A DNA stretch of 14,381 nucleotides from Filomicrobium sp. (GCA_021775655.1 JAJFHK010000197.1:1-14381); one strand, 5' to 3'; shown: positions 1 to 7,452, numbered from the stretch's first letter. Notes: generated by a model from the sequence alone, not told the origin. Translations and numbers: made by a program.

Positions 1-149
1 GTCCCAGGATCGACGTTAAGGTAGGGATCGAGCTTCCTTAAGCGGACAGAATATCCGCGTGCCTGAAGGAGAGCGCCGAGCGCCGCTGAAGCGAGACCTT
101 TGCCGAGGGAAGAGACCACGCCGCCGGTAATGAAGATGTAGCGTTGCAT
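1..149 (-). CDS. pyrG: CTP synthase, N-terminal fragment (cut by window edge)
   Basis: Only the first 49 codons are visible, starting from the ATG complementary to 147-149; the rest lies to the left of the window. The translation begins [18 protein letters not shown] and continues to [14 protein letters not shown]. This is the nearly invariant start of CTP synthase, with the ATP-binding P-loop-like [10 protein letters not shown] stretch at residues 9-18. The enzyme makes CTP from UTP, ATP and glutamine in the cytoplasm. It lies downstream of secG on the same strand with a 138-base gap, and secG-pyrG adjacency is common in alphaproteobacteria. A GATAAT match to a -10 box (complement of 192-197) lies about 40 bases before the start, but I see no good -35, so whether pyrG has its own promoter is open. 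Identity is secure despite the truncation. Confidence 0.95.
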   Translation of the reverse strand, partial: MQRYIFITGGVVSSLGKGLASAALGALLQARGYSVRLRKLDPYLNVDPG

Positions 150-287
150 GGGATTTTGGTTTGGCACGGATCGACGCCGATTCGAAGCGGCATTATCGCA
201 ACATCCACGATTTGGCTAACATGAACAGGCAGGCGACAAGTTAATCGGCACTCCCGCGACAACCAATTCCGACAAACGCCTCGTAAC

Positions 288-674
288 CTAACGTCCTCCC
301 GGGACACTCGGCAGGGGCGCGCGGCCCTTTTCAAGATCATCCAGAATACCACCGCCATCAGAAGCAGGCTTATCGCCGGCAGCCGGAGCCGATTGTTCCG
401 TCTTGGGCTGGCCCACGCTATCGAACACCGAACCTCCCTCGCTCTGACGCTTTGCAAGAATCGTCGACAGGATACTGGTTGCGAAGAACAAAATCGCCAA
501 CACCGCTGTAACCCGCGTCAGAAGGTTCGCCGTCCCGCGCCCGGTCATGAAACCGCCCGCGCCGCCGCCGCCGCCGCCCATGCCAAGCGCACCGCCCTCT
601 GAGCGCTGCATCAACACGACGACAATCAGCGCAAGAACGATAAAACAATGAACAACGAGAAGGACGTTTTCCAT
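288..674 (-). CDS. secG: Preprotein translocase subunit SecG
   Basis: SecG is the small non-essential subunit of the SecYEG channel that moves unfolded proteins across, or into, the inner membrane. The 128-residue product has the family layout: a first transmembrane helix at about residues 5-23, the conserved LMQRSEGG motif at 21-28, a glycine-rich cytoplasmic loop (GMGGGGGGAGG, 31-41), the conserved TANLLTRVTAVLA entry to a second helix at about 54-74, and a variable, charged C-terminal tail of about 50 residues. The ATG at 672-674 matches the usual MxxVLLVVH start. The six consecutive loop glycines are encoded by a perfect (GCC)6 run on the plus strand. The neighbours are an unknown secreted-protein gene upstream and pyrG downstream, all on the minus strand. 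The long tail is typical of alphaproteobacteria and is not evidence of fusion. Confidence 0.95.
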   Translation of the reverse strand: MENVLLVVHCFIVLALIVVVLMQRSEGGALGMGGGGGGAGGFMTGRGTANLLTRVTAVLAILFFATSILSTILAKRQSEGGSVFDSVGQPKTEQSAPAAGDKPASDGGGILDDLEKGRAPLPSVPGGR

Positions 675-719
675 GGAGCAGAATCCGAGAGTTTTGACGG
701 TTCGCGTAGACGAAGGTGA

Positions 720-749
720 ATAAGACCCGCGCTTCTACATCAGCTTCAA
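720..749 (-). promoter_or_regulatory. Possible housekeeping promoter of secG
   Basis: Reading the minus strand, TTGAAG (complement of 744-749) and TCTTAT (complement of 720-725) are separated by 18 bases. Each matches 4 of 6 positions of the sigma-70-type consensus. The predicted transcript would start near 713 and leave a leader of roughly 40 bases before the secG ATG at 674. The gap between secG and the upstream gene (675-820) is long enough to need a promoter. This is a by-eye match only, so confidence is low. Confidence 0.28.
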
Positions 750-820
750 GATTGGCGCCACCCCCCGCAACGCCGCATCACAGGACGCGAGTTTCTGATC
801 GAAGCGAAAAAATCGTGAGG

Positions 821-1297
821 TTACCTTGATTTACGCTCTGGCAGCGGTGGCACACCGACCGCAACCGCAGTCTTGGCCCGTGCGACCTTTGTCTCAGGCT
901 TGCGCCCCGGCGCTGGAATTTTCTTCATCCGCTCGAGCCACAGCCGTTCCCGCTCAACTGCCGCGAGGGCCTTGAGCCTGGCTTGTTCTTCCATCTGCCG
1001 CACAGCCGCCGCCGCCAACACTTCCGGGCAGCGGAACGTCAGCCGCTCTTCAAGGAAAATGTAGCGCGCAACCTGTTTCAGCCGTTCGGGAGCCAAATTG
1101 GCTTTGCCCCACTCGGCCCCCCGCTCGATATCTTCTTTGATACCCAATTTTTCGAGTGCACTAATCTCGGTACCAAAATCCACACAGGTGGCTTCATTGA
1201 TACGCGCCGGATCTTTCGCCCCGGCACCTGCAGCGAAAACCAAACCCCCGTGGGCGGCCATCGCTATCCCGATCAGGGCAAACATCGTTCTCAACAT
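821..1297 (-). CDS. Predicted secreted protein of unknown function (two cysteines, helical C-terminal half)
   Basis: I do not recognise a named family. The product is 158 residues from the ATG at 1295-1297. That start is preferred over an in-frame TTG four codons upstream (1307-1309) because a GGGG stretch sits 6 bases before the ATG and the signal peptide then begins cleanly. Residues 1-23 (MLRTMFALIGIAMAAHGG onward) look like a Sec signal peptide with cleavage after an Ala near 23-26. The mature part has two cysteines, C38 (EATCVDFG) and C90 (LTFRCPEV), which could form one disulphide in the periplasm. A charged Ala/Glu/Arg-rich helix, possibly a coiled coil, follows at about 92-126. The tail is Lys/Pro/Arg-rich. 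It lies between tpiA and secG on the same strand, 141 bases after tpiA. That it is a real gene rests on the signal peptide, codon use like its neighbours and the fit in the strand layout. Confidence 0.75.
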   Translation of the reverse strand: MLRTMFALIGIAMAAHGGLVFAAGAGAKDPARINEATCVDFGTEISALEKLGIKEDIERGAEWGKANLAPERLKQVARYIFLEERLTFRCPEVLAAAAVRQMEEQARLKALAAVERERLWLERMKKIPAPGRKPETKVARAKTAVAVGVPPLPERKSR

Positions 1298-1438
1298 TTT
1301 TCGCCCCAATCAAGCTGACAACGCCTGCCGCAATGCCTTTCGCTGACCCGAGTTTTGCGCCAAAACCCTCTAACCATGCAACACACCAGATAAACTGCTT
1401 TCGTGCCCTGTGGCCGGCAAATCTCTCTCACCCGGTTT

Positions 1439-2221
1439 TTACCCGCGATAAGCCTCGACAATTCCAAGAAAATCTTTGGCCATCAGGCTTGCGCCACCAA
1501 CCAACGCCCCGTTGACGTTGGTAATACCCATGAGTTCCACAGCGTTTGAAGGCTTCACCGATCCACCATACAAAATTCGAATGCGCCTGCCTTCTTCGCC
1601 AAACCGCCCACTAAGGTGCTCCCGGATCATGCCATGAACCTGTTCAACGTCGTCAGTACCGGGAGTAAGACCAGTACCGATCGCCCAGACCGGTTCGTAG
1701 GCGACGATCACATTCTCGGCCGTCACCCCGTCTGGAATTGACCCAGAAAGCTGGCGGGCAACGACATCGAGCGTCAGGCCGGCTTGGCGCTGGCCTATCG
1801 TTTCTCCGACGCAAACAATCGCCGTCAGCCCCGCCCGATGGGCCGCCAAAACCTTTTCATGAACGATCCGATCAGTTTCACCATGGTCCGCACGCCGCTC
1901 GGAATGGCCGACAATCACCGCTATCGCACCGGCATCCGCCAGCATCTCCGGCGCCACATCCCCGGTATGCGCACCTGATGAATTGGCGTGGCAATCCTGT
2001 CCCCCGACCTGCAAGCCGCCCTTTCCGGAAAGCTCTGAAAGAACCATGACCATCGTTGCCGGCGGACAAATCATGACATCTGCACCGACTGCCTGACCGG
2101 CCTCAGCAAGCGCCTCGTCTACTGCCAATGCCTCGCTCAACGCTGCCTTAAGCCCATTCATCTTCCAGTTCCCGGCAACCAACGGACGAATTGGAGTTGT
2201 GCCTGCATCAGCCTCATTCAT
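1439..2221 (-). CDS. tpiA: Triosephosphate isomerase
   Basis: This cytoplasmic enzyme interconverts dihydroxyacetone phosphate and glyceraldehyde 3-phosphate in glycolysis and gluconeogenesis. The 260-residue product is of normal length and all catalytic elements are visible: the substrate-binding AGNWKMNG motif with N18 and K20, the catalytic histidine H106 in GHSERR (105-110), the catalytic base E176 in [11 protein letters not shown] (174-184), the flexible phosphate-gripping loop from 176 onward, and the phosphate-binding LYGGSVKP (217-224) and LVGGASL (240-246). The ATG at 2219-2221 gives a ten-residue N-terminal extension before the conserved [12 protein letters not shown], normal for this group. 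It is divergent from the ppiD-like gene across a 243-base gap. The family assignment is secure. Confidence 0.97.
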   Translation of the reverse strand: MNEADAGTTPIRPLVAGNWKMNGLKAALSEALAVDEALAEAGQAVGADVMICPPATMVMVLSELSGKGGLQVGGQDCHANSSGAHTGDVAPEMLADAGAIAVIVGHSERRADHGETDRIVHEKVLAAHRAGLTAIVCVGETIGQRQAGLTLDVVARQLSGSIPDGVTAENVIVAYEPVWAIGTGLTPGTDDVEQVHGMIREHLSGRFGEEGRRIRILYGGSVKPSNAVELMGITNVNGALVGGASLMAKDFLGIVEAYRG

Positions 2222-2334
2222 GTGGTCCCCTAACTGCCGGTCTCAGTCATCGCGGCGTCTGGATTTGTCGAACTGGCACACAAAAGCATGTGACCGCCCC
2301 CAGCCACGGCCTTGCTTTCGGTGCGTGCCTGCGC

Positions 2335-2362
2335 TTCATATCACGCGAAATGTTTGCGCCAA
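2335..2362 (-). promoter_or_regulatory. Possible tpiA promoter in the tpiA/ppiD divergent region
   Basis: The 2222-2464 gap separates divergent genes and must hold promoters in both directions. On the minus strand TTGGCG (complement of 2357-2362) and TATGAA (complement of 2335-2340) are 16 bases apart, with 3-4 of 6 consensus matches each. This would give a leader of about 105 bases before tpiA. I found no equally good pair facing ppiD. Apart from this the gap shows no open frame, hairpin or repeat that I would defend. Confidence 0.25.
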
Positions 2363-2453
2363 GGGCGAAAAAGTCCACGCCACCTGCCTTGACCGTCGAA
2401 TGAGCGTGCTCCGCACGCCCTCTTTTAGCCGTCGGCGAACCGCCAGAATCTAC

Positions 2454-2459
2454 GAAGGA
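2454..2459 (+). promoter_or_regulatory. Ribosome binding site of the ppiD-like gene
   Basis: GAAGGA ends 5 bases before the ATG at 2465. It is one of the clearest Shine-Dalgarno matches in the window and fixes the start of the ppiD-like gene. Confidence 0.7.
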
Positions 2460-2464
2460 AAACG

Positions 2465-4369
2465 ATGCTCGAATCTTTGAAAAAGTGGGCCGGCGGCTGG
2501 GTCGCCTTTGTTATGATAACCCTGCTCATCCTAAGCTTCGCCATCTGGGGAATCGCCGACTACATTACCGGTGGCGGCTTAGGAAATGCGTTGGCAACGG
2601 TTGGGAACAAAGAAATAACCACCCAGGAATTCCAACGCGAATTCGGGAATGAACTCAATCAGCTGTCGCGCCAGGCCGGTCAACGCATCACCTATGACCA
2701 AGCCCGTGCCGTCGGCATCGACTCGCGCGTCCTGACGCAATTGATCGGATCGACCGCCGTTGAGGCTCATGCCGATGATCTCAACTTGTCATTGTCCGAT
2801 GCGGCACTGGCTGCGGGCCTTGCCGCGGATCCGAACTTCCAAAGCGCCGGGCAATTCGATCGCAATCTCGTCGAGCGGTTGCAATACGAATTGGGCGTCA
2901 GCGAACGCGGACTTCTCGAACTGCGCCGCAGGGATGAATTGCGCAATCAGATCACCACCGCTTTATTGCGCTCAACCGTCGTGCCTCAGGAAATGATCGA
3001 CGCTCTCGCCGAATGGCGTGGAGAAACCCGGGTCATATCCCATTTCACAATTGCGCCCGACAATCTCCCGGCACTTCCCGAGCCGACAGACGACGAACTC
3101 AAGAAAACCTACGAAGACAACATGACGCGCTTCATGACCGAACCGCGTCGTGACCTTGCAGTGCTTCATTTGGCCGTTGCCGACCTGAAGTCAAAAGCCG
3201 AATTGACCGATCAACAGATTCGCGAAGCGTTTGAGCAGAGCAAGTCGTCATACGAGGTCCCCGAAAAACGCGAGATTGAACAGATCCCGTTCAAAGATAA
3301 AGCCACCGCAGAAAAGGCACTTGAGGCCATCAACGGCGGCAAGGATTTCTTCGAGGTGGCCAAGGAAAACGGTGCTCAGGCCAGCGATGTCAAACTCGGC
3401 CTAAAGGTCAAGGACGACCTCTTTGACAAAAAAATCGCAGACGCTGCCTTCAAACTCGCAAAGGATGAAATCTCCAGCGTCATCGAGGGTTCCTTCACGA
3501 CAGCCATTCTGAGGGTAACGAAGATTGAACCCGGCAAGGTCCCAACCTTTGAAGACATCAAGGACAAGGTTCGCGACCAGCTAGAAGGCGAGTGGGCACA
3601 AGCTCAATTGCAGGACTACTATGGCAAAGTCGAAGACGGACGCGCCGAAGGCAAACCCCTAAAGGACATCGCCGCCGACGCGGACATTCCGTTTTTCGAC
3701 GTCAAAGGAGTTACCCGCGGAAACGTCGGGCCGAACGAGAAACCGGGACTAACCGTACCTGATGCCAATGCGATAATCTCTGAAGGGTTCCGCGGCGACA
3801 TTGGCCTCGAAGCTGAACCAATACAGCTCGCCGATGGCGGCTATGCCTGGGTTGATGTCACAAACTTAACTGAAGCCAAGCAGCGCTCCTTCGAGGACGT
3901 CAAGGCCGAGGTCAATCGTTTCTGGACTAACGAGAAGAAGCGGACGCAAGTCGTTGACGAAGCCAAAAAGTTTTTCGATTCTCTGAAGTCGGGTGCCGAT
4001 TTCGCCAAGGTCGCGGAGGAAGCCGGCGGCACCGTTGCGACAACGGCCGCTGTTGGCCGCTCCACGATTCCCGACGGGCTCAGTCAAAGCGCAATGTCGC
4101 AGGCGTTCGCACTCAAGACCGGAGAATACGGCAACGCAGAAACCAGCGACGGTAAATCGCGCACATTGCTCCGCGTCGACGAAATCAAAAAGGCGCCGGC
4201 CCCGAGCGTCGAGTTAAGAGAGCAACTGAAGAACGAAATTCAACAACAACTGCGCACCGACTCGATTGCAGCTTACGTGGCAGCACTTCAAAAGCGATTT
4301 GGTGTTGACATCAACCAGACGCTCTTCCGACGTGTCACGGGCGCCGATCAGGCGACCCCGTATCAGTAG
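2465..4369 (+). CDS. ppiD: Membrane-anchored periplasmic chaperone / peptidyl-prolyl isomerase, PpiD/SurA-like
   Basis: The 634-residue product has the PpiD layout. There is a short cytoplasmic start (MLESLKKWAGG), one transmembrane helix at about 12-32 that anchors it in the inner membrane, a SurA-type helical chaperone domain at about 35-190, and a parvulin-like (PPIC) domain at about 265-357. The parvulin domain runs from EKREIEQIPF through the GGKDFFEVAKE and DDLFDKKIADAAF segments to ILRVTKIEPG. A helical region beginning KVPTFEDIKDKVR and a weakly parvulin-like stretch at about 490-580 follow. Such proteins work beside the SecYEG exit to help newly exported proteins fold. The parvulin segment lacks an obvious set of active-site histidine and aromatic residues, so it may be chaperone-only, as proposed for E. 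coli PpiD; that is an inference. It is divergent from tpiA and probably co-transcribed with trpE, which starts 8 bases after its stop. Confidence 0.9.
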   Translation: MLESLKKWAGGWVAFVMITLLILSFAIWGIADYITGGGLGNALATVGNKEITTQEFQREFGNELNQLSRQAGQRITYDQARAVGIDSRVLTQLIGSTAVEAHADDLNLSLSDAALAAGLAADPNFQSAGQFDRNLVERLQYELGVSERGLLELRRRDELRNQITTALLRSTVVPQEMIDALAEWRGETRVISHFTIAPDNLPALPEPTDDELKKTYEDNMTRFMTEPRRDLAVLHLAVADLKSKAELTDQQIREAFEQSKSSYEVPEKREIEQIPFKDKATAEKALEAINGGKDFFEVAKENGAQASDVKLGLKVKDDLFDKKIADAAFKLAKDEISSVIEGSFTTAILRVTKIEPGKVPTFEDIKDKVRDQLEGEWAQAQLQDYYGKVEDGRAEGKPLKDIAADADIPFFDVKGVTRGNVGPNEKPGLTVPDANAIISEGFRGDIGLEAEPIQLADGGYAWVDVTNLTEAKQRSFEDVKAEVNRFWTNEKKRTQVVDEAKKFFDSLKSGADFAKVAEEAGGTVATTAAVGRSTIPDGLSQSAMSQAFALKTGEYGNAETSDGKSRTLLRVDEIKKAPAPSVELREQLKNEIQQQLRTDSIAAYVAALQKRFGVDINQTLFRRVTGADQATPYQ

Positions 4370-4377
4370 AGAATCCA

Positions 4378-5970
4378 GTGAGCACCCACGACAGGCGCCG
4401 CGAACTGATCGAGGCTTCGCCCTCTTACGAAAGCTTCCGCCCCGGCTTCGAAGACGGCGTCGCGCAGCTTGTCCATACGCGCCTGGTAGCCGACCTGGAA
4501 ACTCCAGTATCCGCCTACCTCAAGCTCGCCAAAGAAGGCAGCATGGGCTTATTGCTGGAGTCCGTCGAAGGCGGTGCCCAACGAGGCCGCTATTCGATCA
4601 TTGGGCTCGAACCGGATATCGTTTGGCGCGCCCATGGTGAGCGCGCAGAAATCTGCCGCAACCCAAAGCGAAAAGTGGCAAGCTTCAAGCCGGAAAAGCC
4701 CCCGACTCTGGACGCTTTACGAGCCCTCCTTGATGAAAGCCGAATTGAAGTTCCGCCGGGACTACCACCGATGGCCGCCGGTGTTTTCGGCTACATGGGC
4801 TATGACACCGTTCGCCTCATCGAGCATTTACCAAATGTCCCACCGGACGATCTTGAAGTTCCAGATGCAGTCCTTATCCGCCCGACTGTGATGCTGATCT
4901 TCGACGGCATCAAAGACGAGATGACAATCGTCACCCCTGTACGCCCGAAGCGCGGCAGCCGCCAAACCACCGAGGCCGCATACAAAGCCGCGATAAAGCG
5001 ACTGCGATCCGTCGTCACCGCTCTCGAAGGACCCTTGGCCCATCGCGGCACGACGACCCGTCGCGCGCTGCCAGCCCCCGACCCCGTCTCCAATACATCC
5101 CAAGCCGATTATTTGGGCATGGTTCAGAAGGCCAAGGAATATATCGTCGCCGGCGATATTTTTCAGGTAGTGCTTTCGCAGCGCTTTTCGGCCCCATTCG
5201 AATTACCAGCCTTCGCACTTTATAGGGCGCTGCGGCGCGTCAATCCCTCTCCATTCTTGTTCCACCTCGACTTCGGCCAGTTTGCGCTCGTTGGTTCGTC
5301 GCCGGAAATTCTGGTGCGCGTACGCGATGGCGAAGTTACGATCAGGCCCATCGCCGGCACCCGGCGTCGCGACGAAGATGAGGCAATTGACCGTGCCCTT
5401 GAAGACGATCTACTCGCCGATCCGAAAGAGCGCGCCGAACACCTGATGCTCCTCGACCTTGGCCGCAACGATGTCGGTCGCGTAGCAGAAGTCGGAAGTG
5501 TAACTGTGACATCGCAATTCGTGATCGAGCGCTACAGTCACGTGATGCATATCGTTTCCAACGTCATCGGAAAACTCGACCAGGCTTGCCACGATGCTGT
5601 CGATGCACTGATGGCCGGTTTCCCGGCCGGCACCGTTTCAGGAGCCCCTAAAGTGCGCGCCATGGAAGTCATAGATGAGTTGGAAAAATCCAAGCGCGGC
5701 CCCTACGCCGGCTGCGTTGGTTATTTTTCTGCTGACGGCAATATGGACACCTGCATTGTTCTTCGAACTGCCCTCGTCAAGGACGGCAAGGTTCATGTGC
5801 AGGCCGGAGCCGGCATCGTTCACGACTCGGTGCCCGAGAGCGAACAGCAGGAATGCATCAACAAAGCCAAAGCCGTCGTACGGGCAGCAGAGGCGGCGGT
5901 CAGGTTTGCTGGCGGCGAAACGAAAACTCCGGCTCCCGCGCCAGGAAACAATGGCGACGGGTTCGACTGA
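4378..5970 (+). CDS. trpE: Anthranilate synthase component I
   Basis: This is the large subunit of anthranilate synthase. It converts chorismate and ammonia (supplied by TrpG) to anthranilate, the first committed step of tryptophan synthesis. The 530-residue product has both domains. The N-terminal domain carries the LLLES motif (58-62) and GRYSIIG (70-76), the region that binds feedback-inhibiting tryptophan in known TrpE proteins. The C-terminal chorismate-binding domain (about 245-505) carries PIAGTRRR (324-331), HLMLLDLGRNDVGRV (355-369), FPAGTVSGAPK (415-425) and QAGAGIVHDS (475-484). The start is GTG at 4378, 8 bases after the ppiD stop, with only a poor ribosome site, which suggests translational coupling. 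It is a stand-alone TrpE, unlike the TrpE-TrpG fusion of Rhizobium and Sinorhizobium; the partner gene trpG is 1.5 kb downstream. A tail of about 20 Pro/Gly/Asp-rich residues follows the domain. No tryptophan-rich leader precedes it. Confidence 0.96.
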   Translation: MSTHDRRRELIEASPSYESFRPGFEDGVAQLVHTRLVADLETPVSAYLKLAKEGSMGLLLESVEGGAQRGRYSIIGLEPDIVWRAHGERAEICRNPKRKVASFKPEKPPTLDALRALLDESRIEVPPGLPPMAAGVFGYMGYDTVRLIEHLPNVPPDDLEVPDAVLIRPTVMLIFDGIKDEMTIVTPVRPKRGSRQTTEAAYKAAIKRLRSVVTALEGPLAHRGTTTRRALPAPDPVSNTSQADYLGMVQKAKEYIVAGDIFQVVLSQRFSAPFELPAFALYRALRRVNPSPFLFHLDFGQFALVGSSPEILVRVRDGEVTIRPIAGTRRRDEDEAIDRALEDDLLADPKERAEHLMLLDLGRNDVGRVAEVGSVTVTSQFVIERYSHVMHIVSNVIGKLDQACHDAVDALMAGFPAGTVSGAPKVRAMEVIDELEKSKRGPYAGCVGYFSADGNMDTCIVLRTALVKDGKVHVQAGAGIVHDSVPESEQQECINKAKAVVRAAEAAVRFAGGETKTPAPAPGNNGDGFD

Positions 5971-6007
5971 CGAGGAAGCCCACATCAAGGGCAGAAAGTA
6001 CAAAAAC

Positions 6008-6025
6008 GGGCGCTAATCAGCGCCC
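6008..6025. terminator. Hairpin terminator shared by convergent trpE and the peptidoglycan-binding-like gene
   Basis: GGGCGCT (6008-6014) and AGCGCCC (6019-6025) form a perfect 7-base-pair stem with a four-base AATC loop, between two convergent stop codons. On the minus strand the stem is followed almost at once by GTTTTTG, a standard intrinsic-terminator tail for the 6054-6659 gene. On the plus strand the U-run (ATTTTTG) comes only about 12 bases later, so termination of trpE here is less certain. A bidirectional terminator is the simplest reading. Confidence 0.75.
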
Positions 6026-6053
6026 CTTGGTAACAATTTTTGAACTTCACAAC

Positions 6054-6659
6054 CTAGCCGTACCGCTTGCGCAAAATTCCGAGCAGGTCGCGCTCAGACA
6101 GGTCACTGTCATCAACATCGTAACGCTCGATATATTCAGCCATAGCGGCGGCCGTCACGGGGCCGTACTCGCCATCGACTTTAACAATCCTGCGGCTGCG
6201 ACCGACACGTACATTTTTTATCCCGGCTCTACGCAACAGCCTCTGCAGTTCACGAATTTCTGAGGCGTCGAGCGGCTCGCCCGAGCTACCCGAATCTTCC
6301 GCCAGTTGTTTATTGGCGGAACAGGCATAACCCGAATACGTACACCGCTTCATTCCAGCGATCGAACCCGGCACACATTCCGTCTTTGCGCACGCTGCCG
6401 TGCTCCACTGCTTGAATCGCTCGCCGAATTTTGTCAGTGCTTGGCGTTCCCAGGCCTTGCGCGCAGAAACTCTGGCGCTCGGGAAGGCATTCTCAAATGG
6501 GCGCAGGCGGCCAGCCGCTGAAATAAGCTCACCATGACAGCCGTCCGGAGGCCCGGCATATTGCTGCACATCACAAGTATCTTGCGCTTGGGCACCAGTT
6601 AGCGGGAGCAACACCGCCACCAACACGGCAGCACCAAGAATTTTTGAGCTCATCTGCAT
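6054..6659 (-). CDS. Predicted secreted cysteine-rich protein with peptidoglycan-binding-like C-terminus
   Basis: I do not recognise a named gene. The start is the ATG at 6657-6659. It has AGAAAGG (complement of 6668-6674) 8 bases upstream, and the frame upstream of it encodes non-signal-like sequence; an ATG two codons further in is also possible. The 201-residue product begins with a signal peptide (about residues 1-25: SSKILGAAVLVAVLLPL then TGAQA, cleavage before QDTCD). The mature part has six cysteines (29, 41, 90, 95, 106, 113), an even number compatible with three periplasmic disulphides. The middle segment has an aromatic/charged pattern (ARKAW, KFGERFKQW, then CAKTEC and CTYSGYAC). 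Residues about 128-200 (LDASEIRELQRLLRRAG, VDGEYGPVTAAAMAEY) match the pattern of the peptidoglycan-binding PG_binding_1 fold. A periplasmic, wall-associated role is inferred. It is convergent with trpE and divergent from the sixA-like gene. Confidence 0.78.
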   Translation of the reverse strand: MQMSSKILGAAVLVAVLLPLTGAQAQDTCDVQQYAGPPDGCHGELISAAGRLRPFENAFPSARVSARKAWERQALTKFGERFKQWSTAACAKTECVPGSIAGMKRCTYSGYACSANKQLAEDSGSSGEPLDASEIRELQRLLRRAGIKNVRVGRSRRIVKVDGEYGPVTAAAMAEYIERYDVDDSDLSERDLLGILRKRYG

Positions 6660-6855
6660 CTCTGCAACCTTTCTGAAACACATGAATCTGGCTCGACTTT
6701 GAGTGACCGGCCATGAACTGCGCATTAACCGCACAATGAAATTGGGCACGCGGGCAGGCTATGCAAACGAACTCCACGGAATACATGCGCATTGACCAGC
6801 AATCCGGTCTATCTTCTCCGCAACCCACGACGAGACATTCAAATCGAAAGCCGCC

Positions 6856-7374
6856 ATGCTCACACTCTTACTTTTGCGACATGCCAAATCCGACTGGAGC
6901 GCCGATCTCGGTGATCATGAACGACCGCTGAATAAGCGAGGCACGAAAGCAGCGCCGCGTGTTGCGCGTCACATCGCCGAATCCAATTTGGCTCCCGACC
7001 GCATCATCTGTTCGGATGCCGTACGCGCCCGCGGCACACTTTCCCTCGTCCTCCCCGAGCTACCTCCACCACCGCCACACGTCGAAATCGAACAACAGCT
7101 ATATCTCGCAAGCCCGGAGACGGTCCTCGACGTGGTCCACCAACATGCAACCGGGAACGACCGGCATCTGATGGTTGTTGGTCATAATCCTGGCATGCAC
7201 GCCCTCGCTCTGACGCTTGTCGGCAGTGGCAACAAGAGCGCACTTACCTCGATGGCAATGAAATTCCCGACCGCGGCCCTTGCGGTCATCACCTTCGAAA
7301 CAGAGAACTGGTCAGAGATCGGGCCGGCCGGGGGAAAGCTGGAATCATTCGTTATTCCCCGTGATCTCGGCTAA
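6856..7374 (+). CDS. SixA-like phosphohistidine phosphatase (histidine phosphatase superfamily)
   Basis: The 172-residue product belongs to the small, single-domain SixA branch of the histidine phosphatase superfamily. The nucleophile motif LLLLRHAKSDW (4-14) has R8 and H9. It is followed by GDHERPLNKRG (19-29), typical of SixA, then CSDAVRARGT (52-61) with the phosphate-pocket arginine, and the second catalytic histidine H110 in VVGHNPGMH (107-115). A proline run (about 70-74) interrupts the middle of the domain. E. coli SixA removes phosphate from histidines of the nitrogen-related PTS protein NPr; whether this homologue does so is unknown. The ATG at 6856 lacks a clear ribosome site. It is divergent from the cysteine-rich gene (196-base gap) and lies 78 bases before trpG in the same direction, so it may head the trpGDC-moaC-moeA transcript. 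Family confidence is high; the substrate is undetermined. Confidence 0.88.
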   Translation: MLTLLLLRHAKSDWSADLGDHERPLNKRGTKAAPRVARHIAESNLAPDRIICSDAVRARGTLSLVLPELPPPPPHVEIEQQLYLASPETVLDVVHQHATGNDRHLMVVGHNPGMHALALTLVGSGNKSALTSMAMKFPTAALAVITFETENWSEIGPAGGKLESFVIPRDLG

Positions 7375-7452
7375 CGAGCGCAAAGTCGCTGGTCACAGCC
7401 ATCACCTCCGGGCTATGGTCCCGCCCCAAGCAATACAACGACGGAAATCTCG

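Noticed and set aside
38..457. A 139-codon minus-strand frame bridging pyrG and secG
   Set aside because: It runs out of frame through the end of secG and the start of pyrG, both certain genes, and its translation is arginine/serine-rich without motifs.
1354..1366. TTTTG-CGC-CAAAA inverted repeat downstream of tpiA
   Set aside because: The stem is only 5 base pairs and AT-rich, with no T-run after it, so it is too weak to call a terminator or operator.
6660..6749. A 30-codon upstream extension of the cysteine-rich gene
   Set aside because: The extension would bury the signal peptide, while a purine-rich ribosome site sits 8 bases before the ATG at 6657-6659.
7375..7452. Tryptophan attenuator or leader peptide before trpG
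   Set aside because: No short open frame with adjacent Trp codons and no paired hairpins are visible in these 78 bases, nor before trpE.
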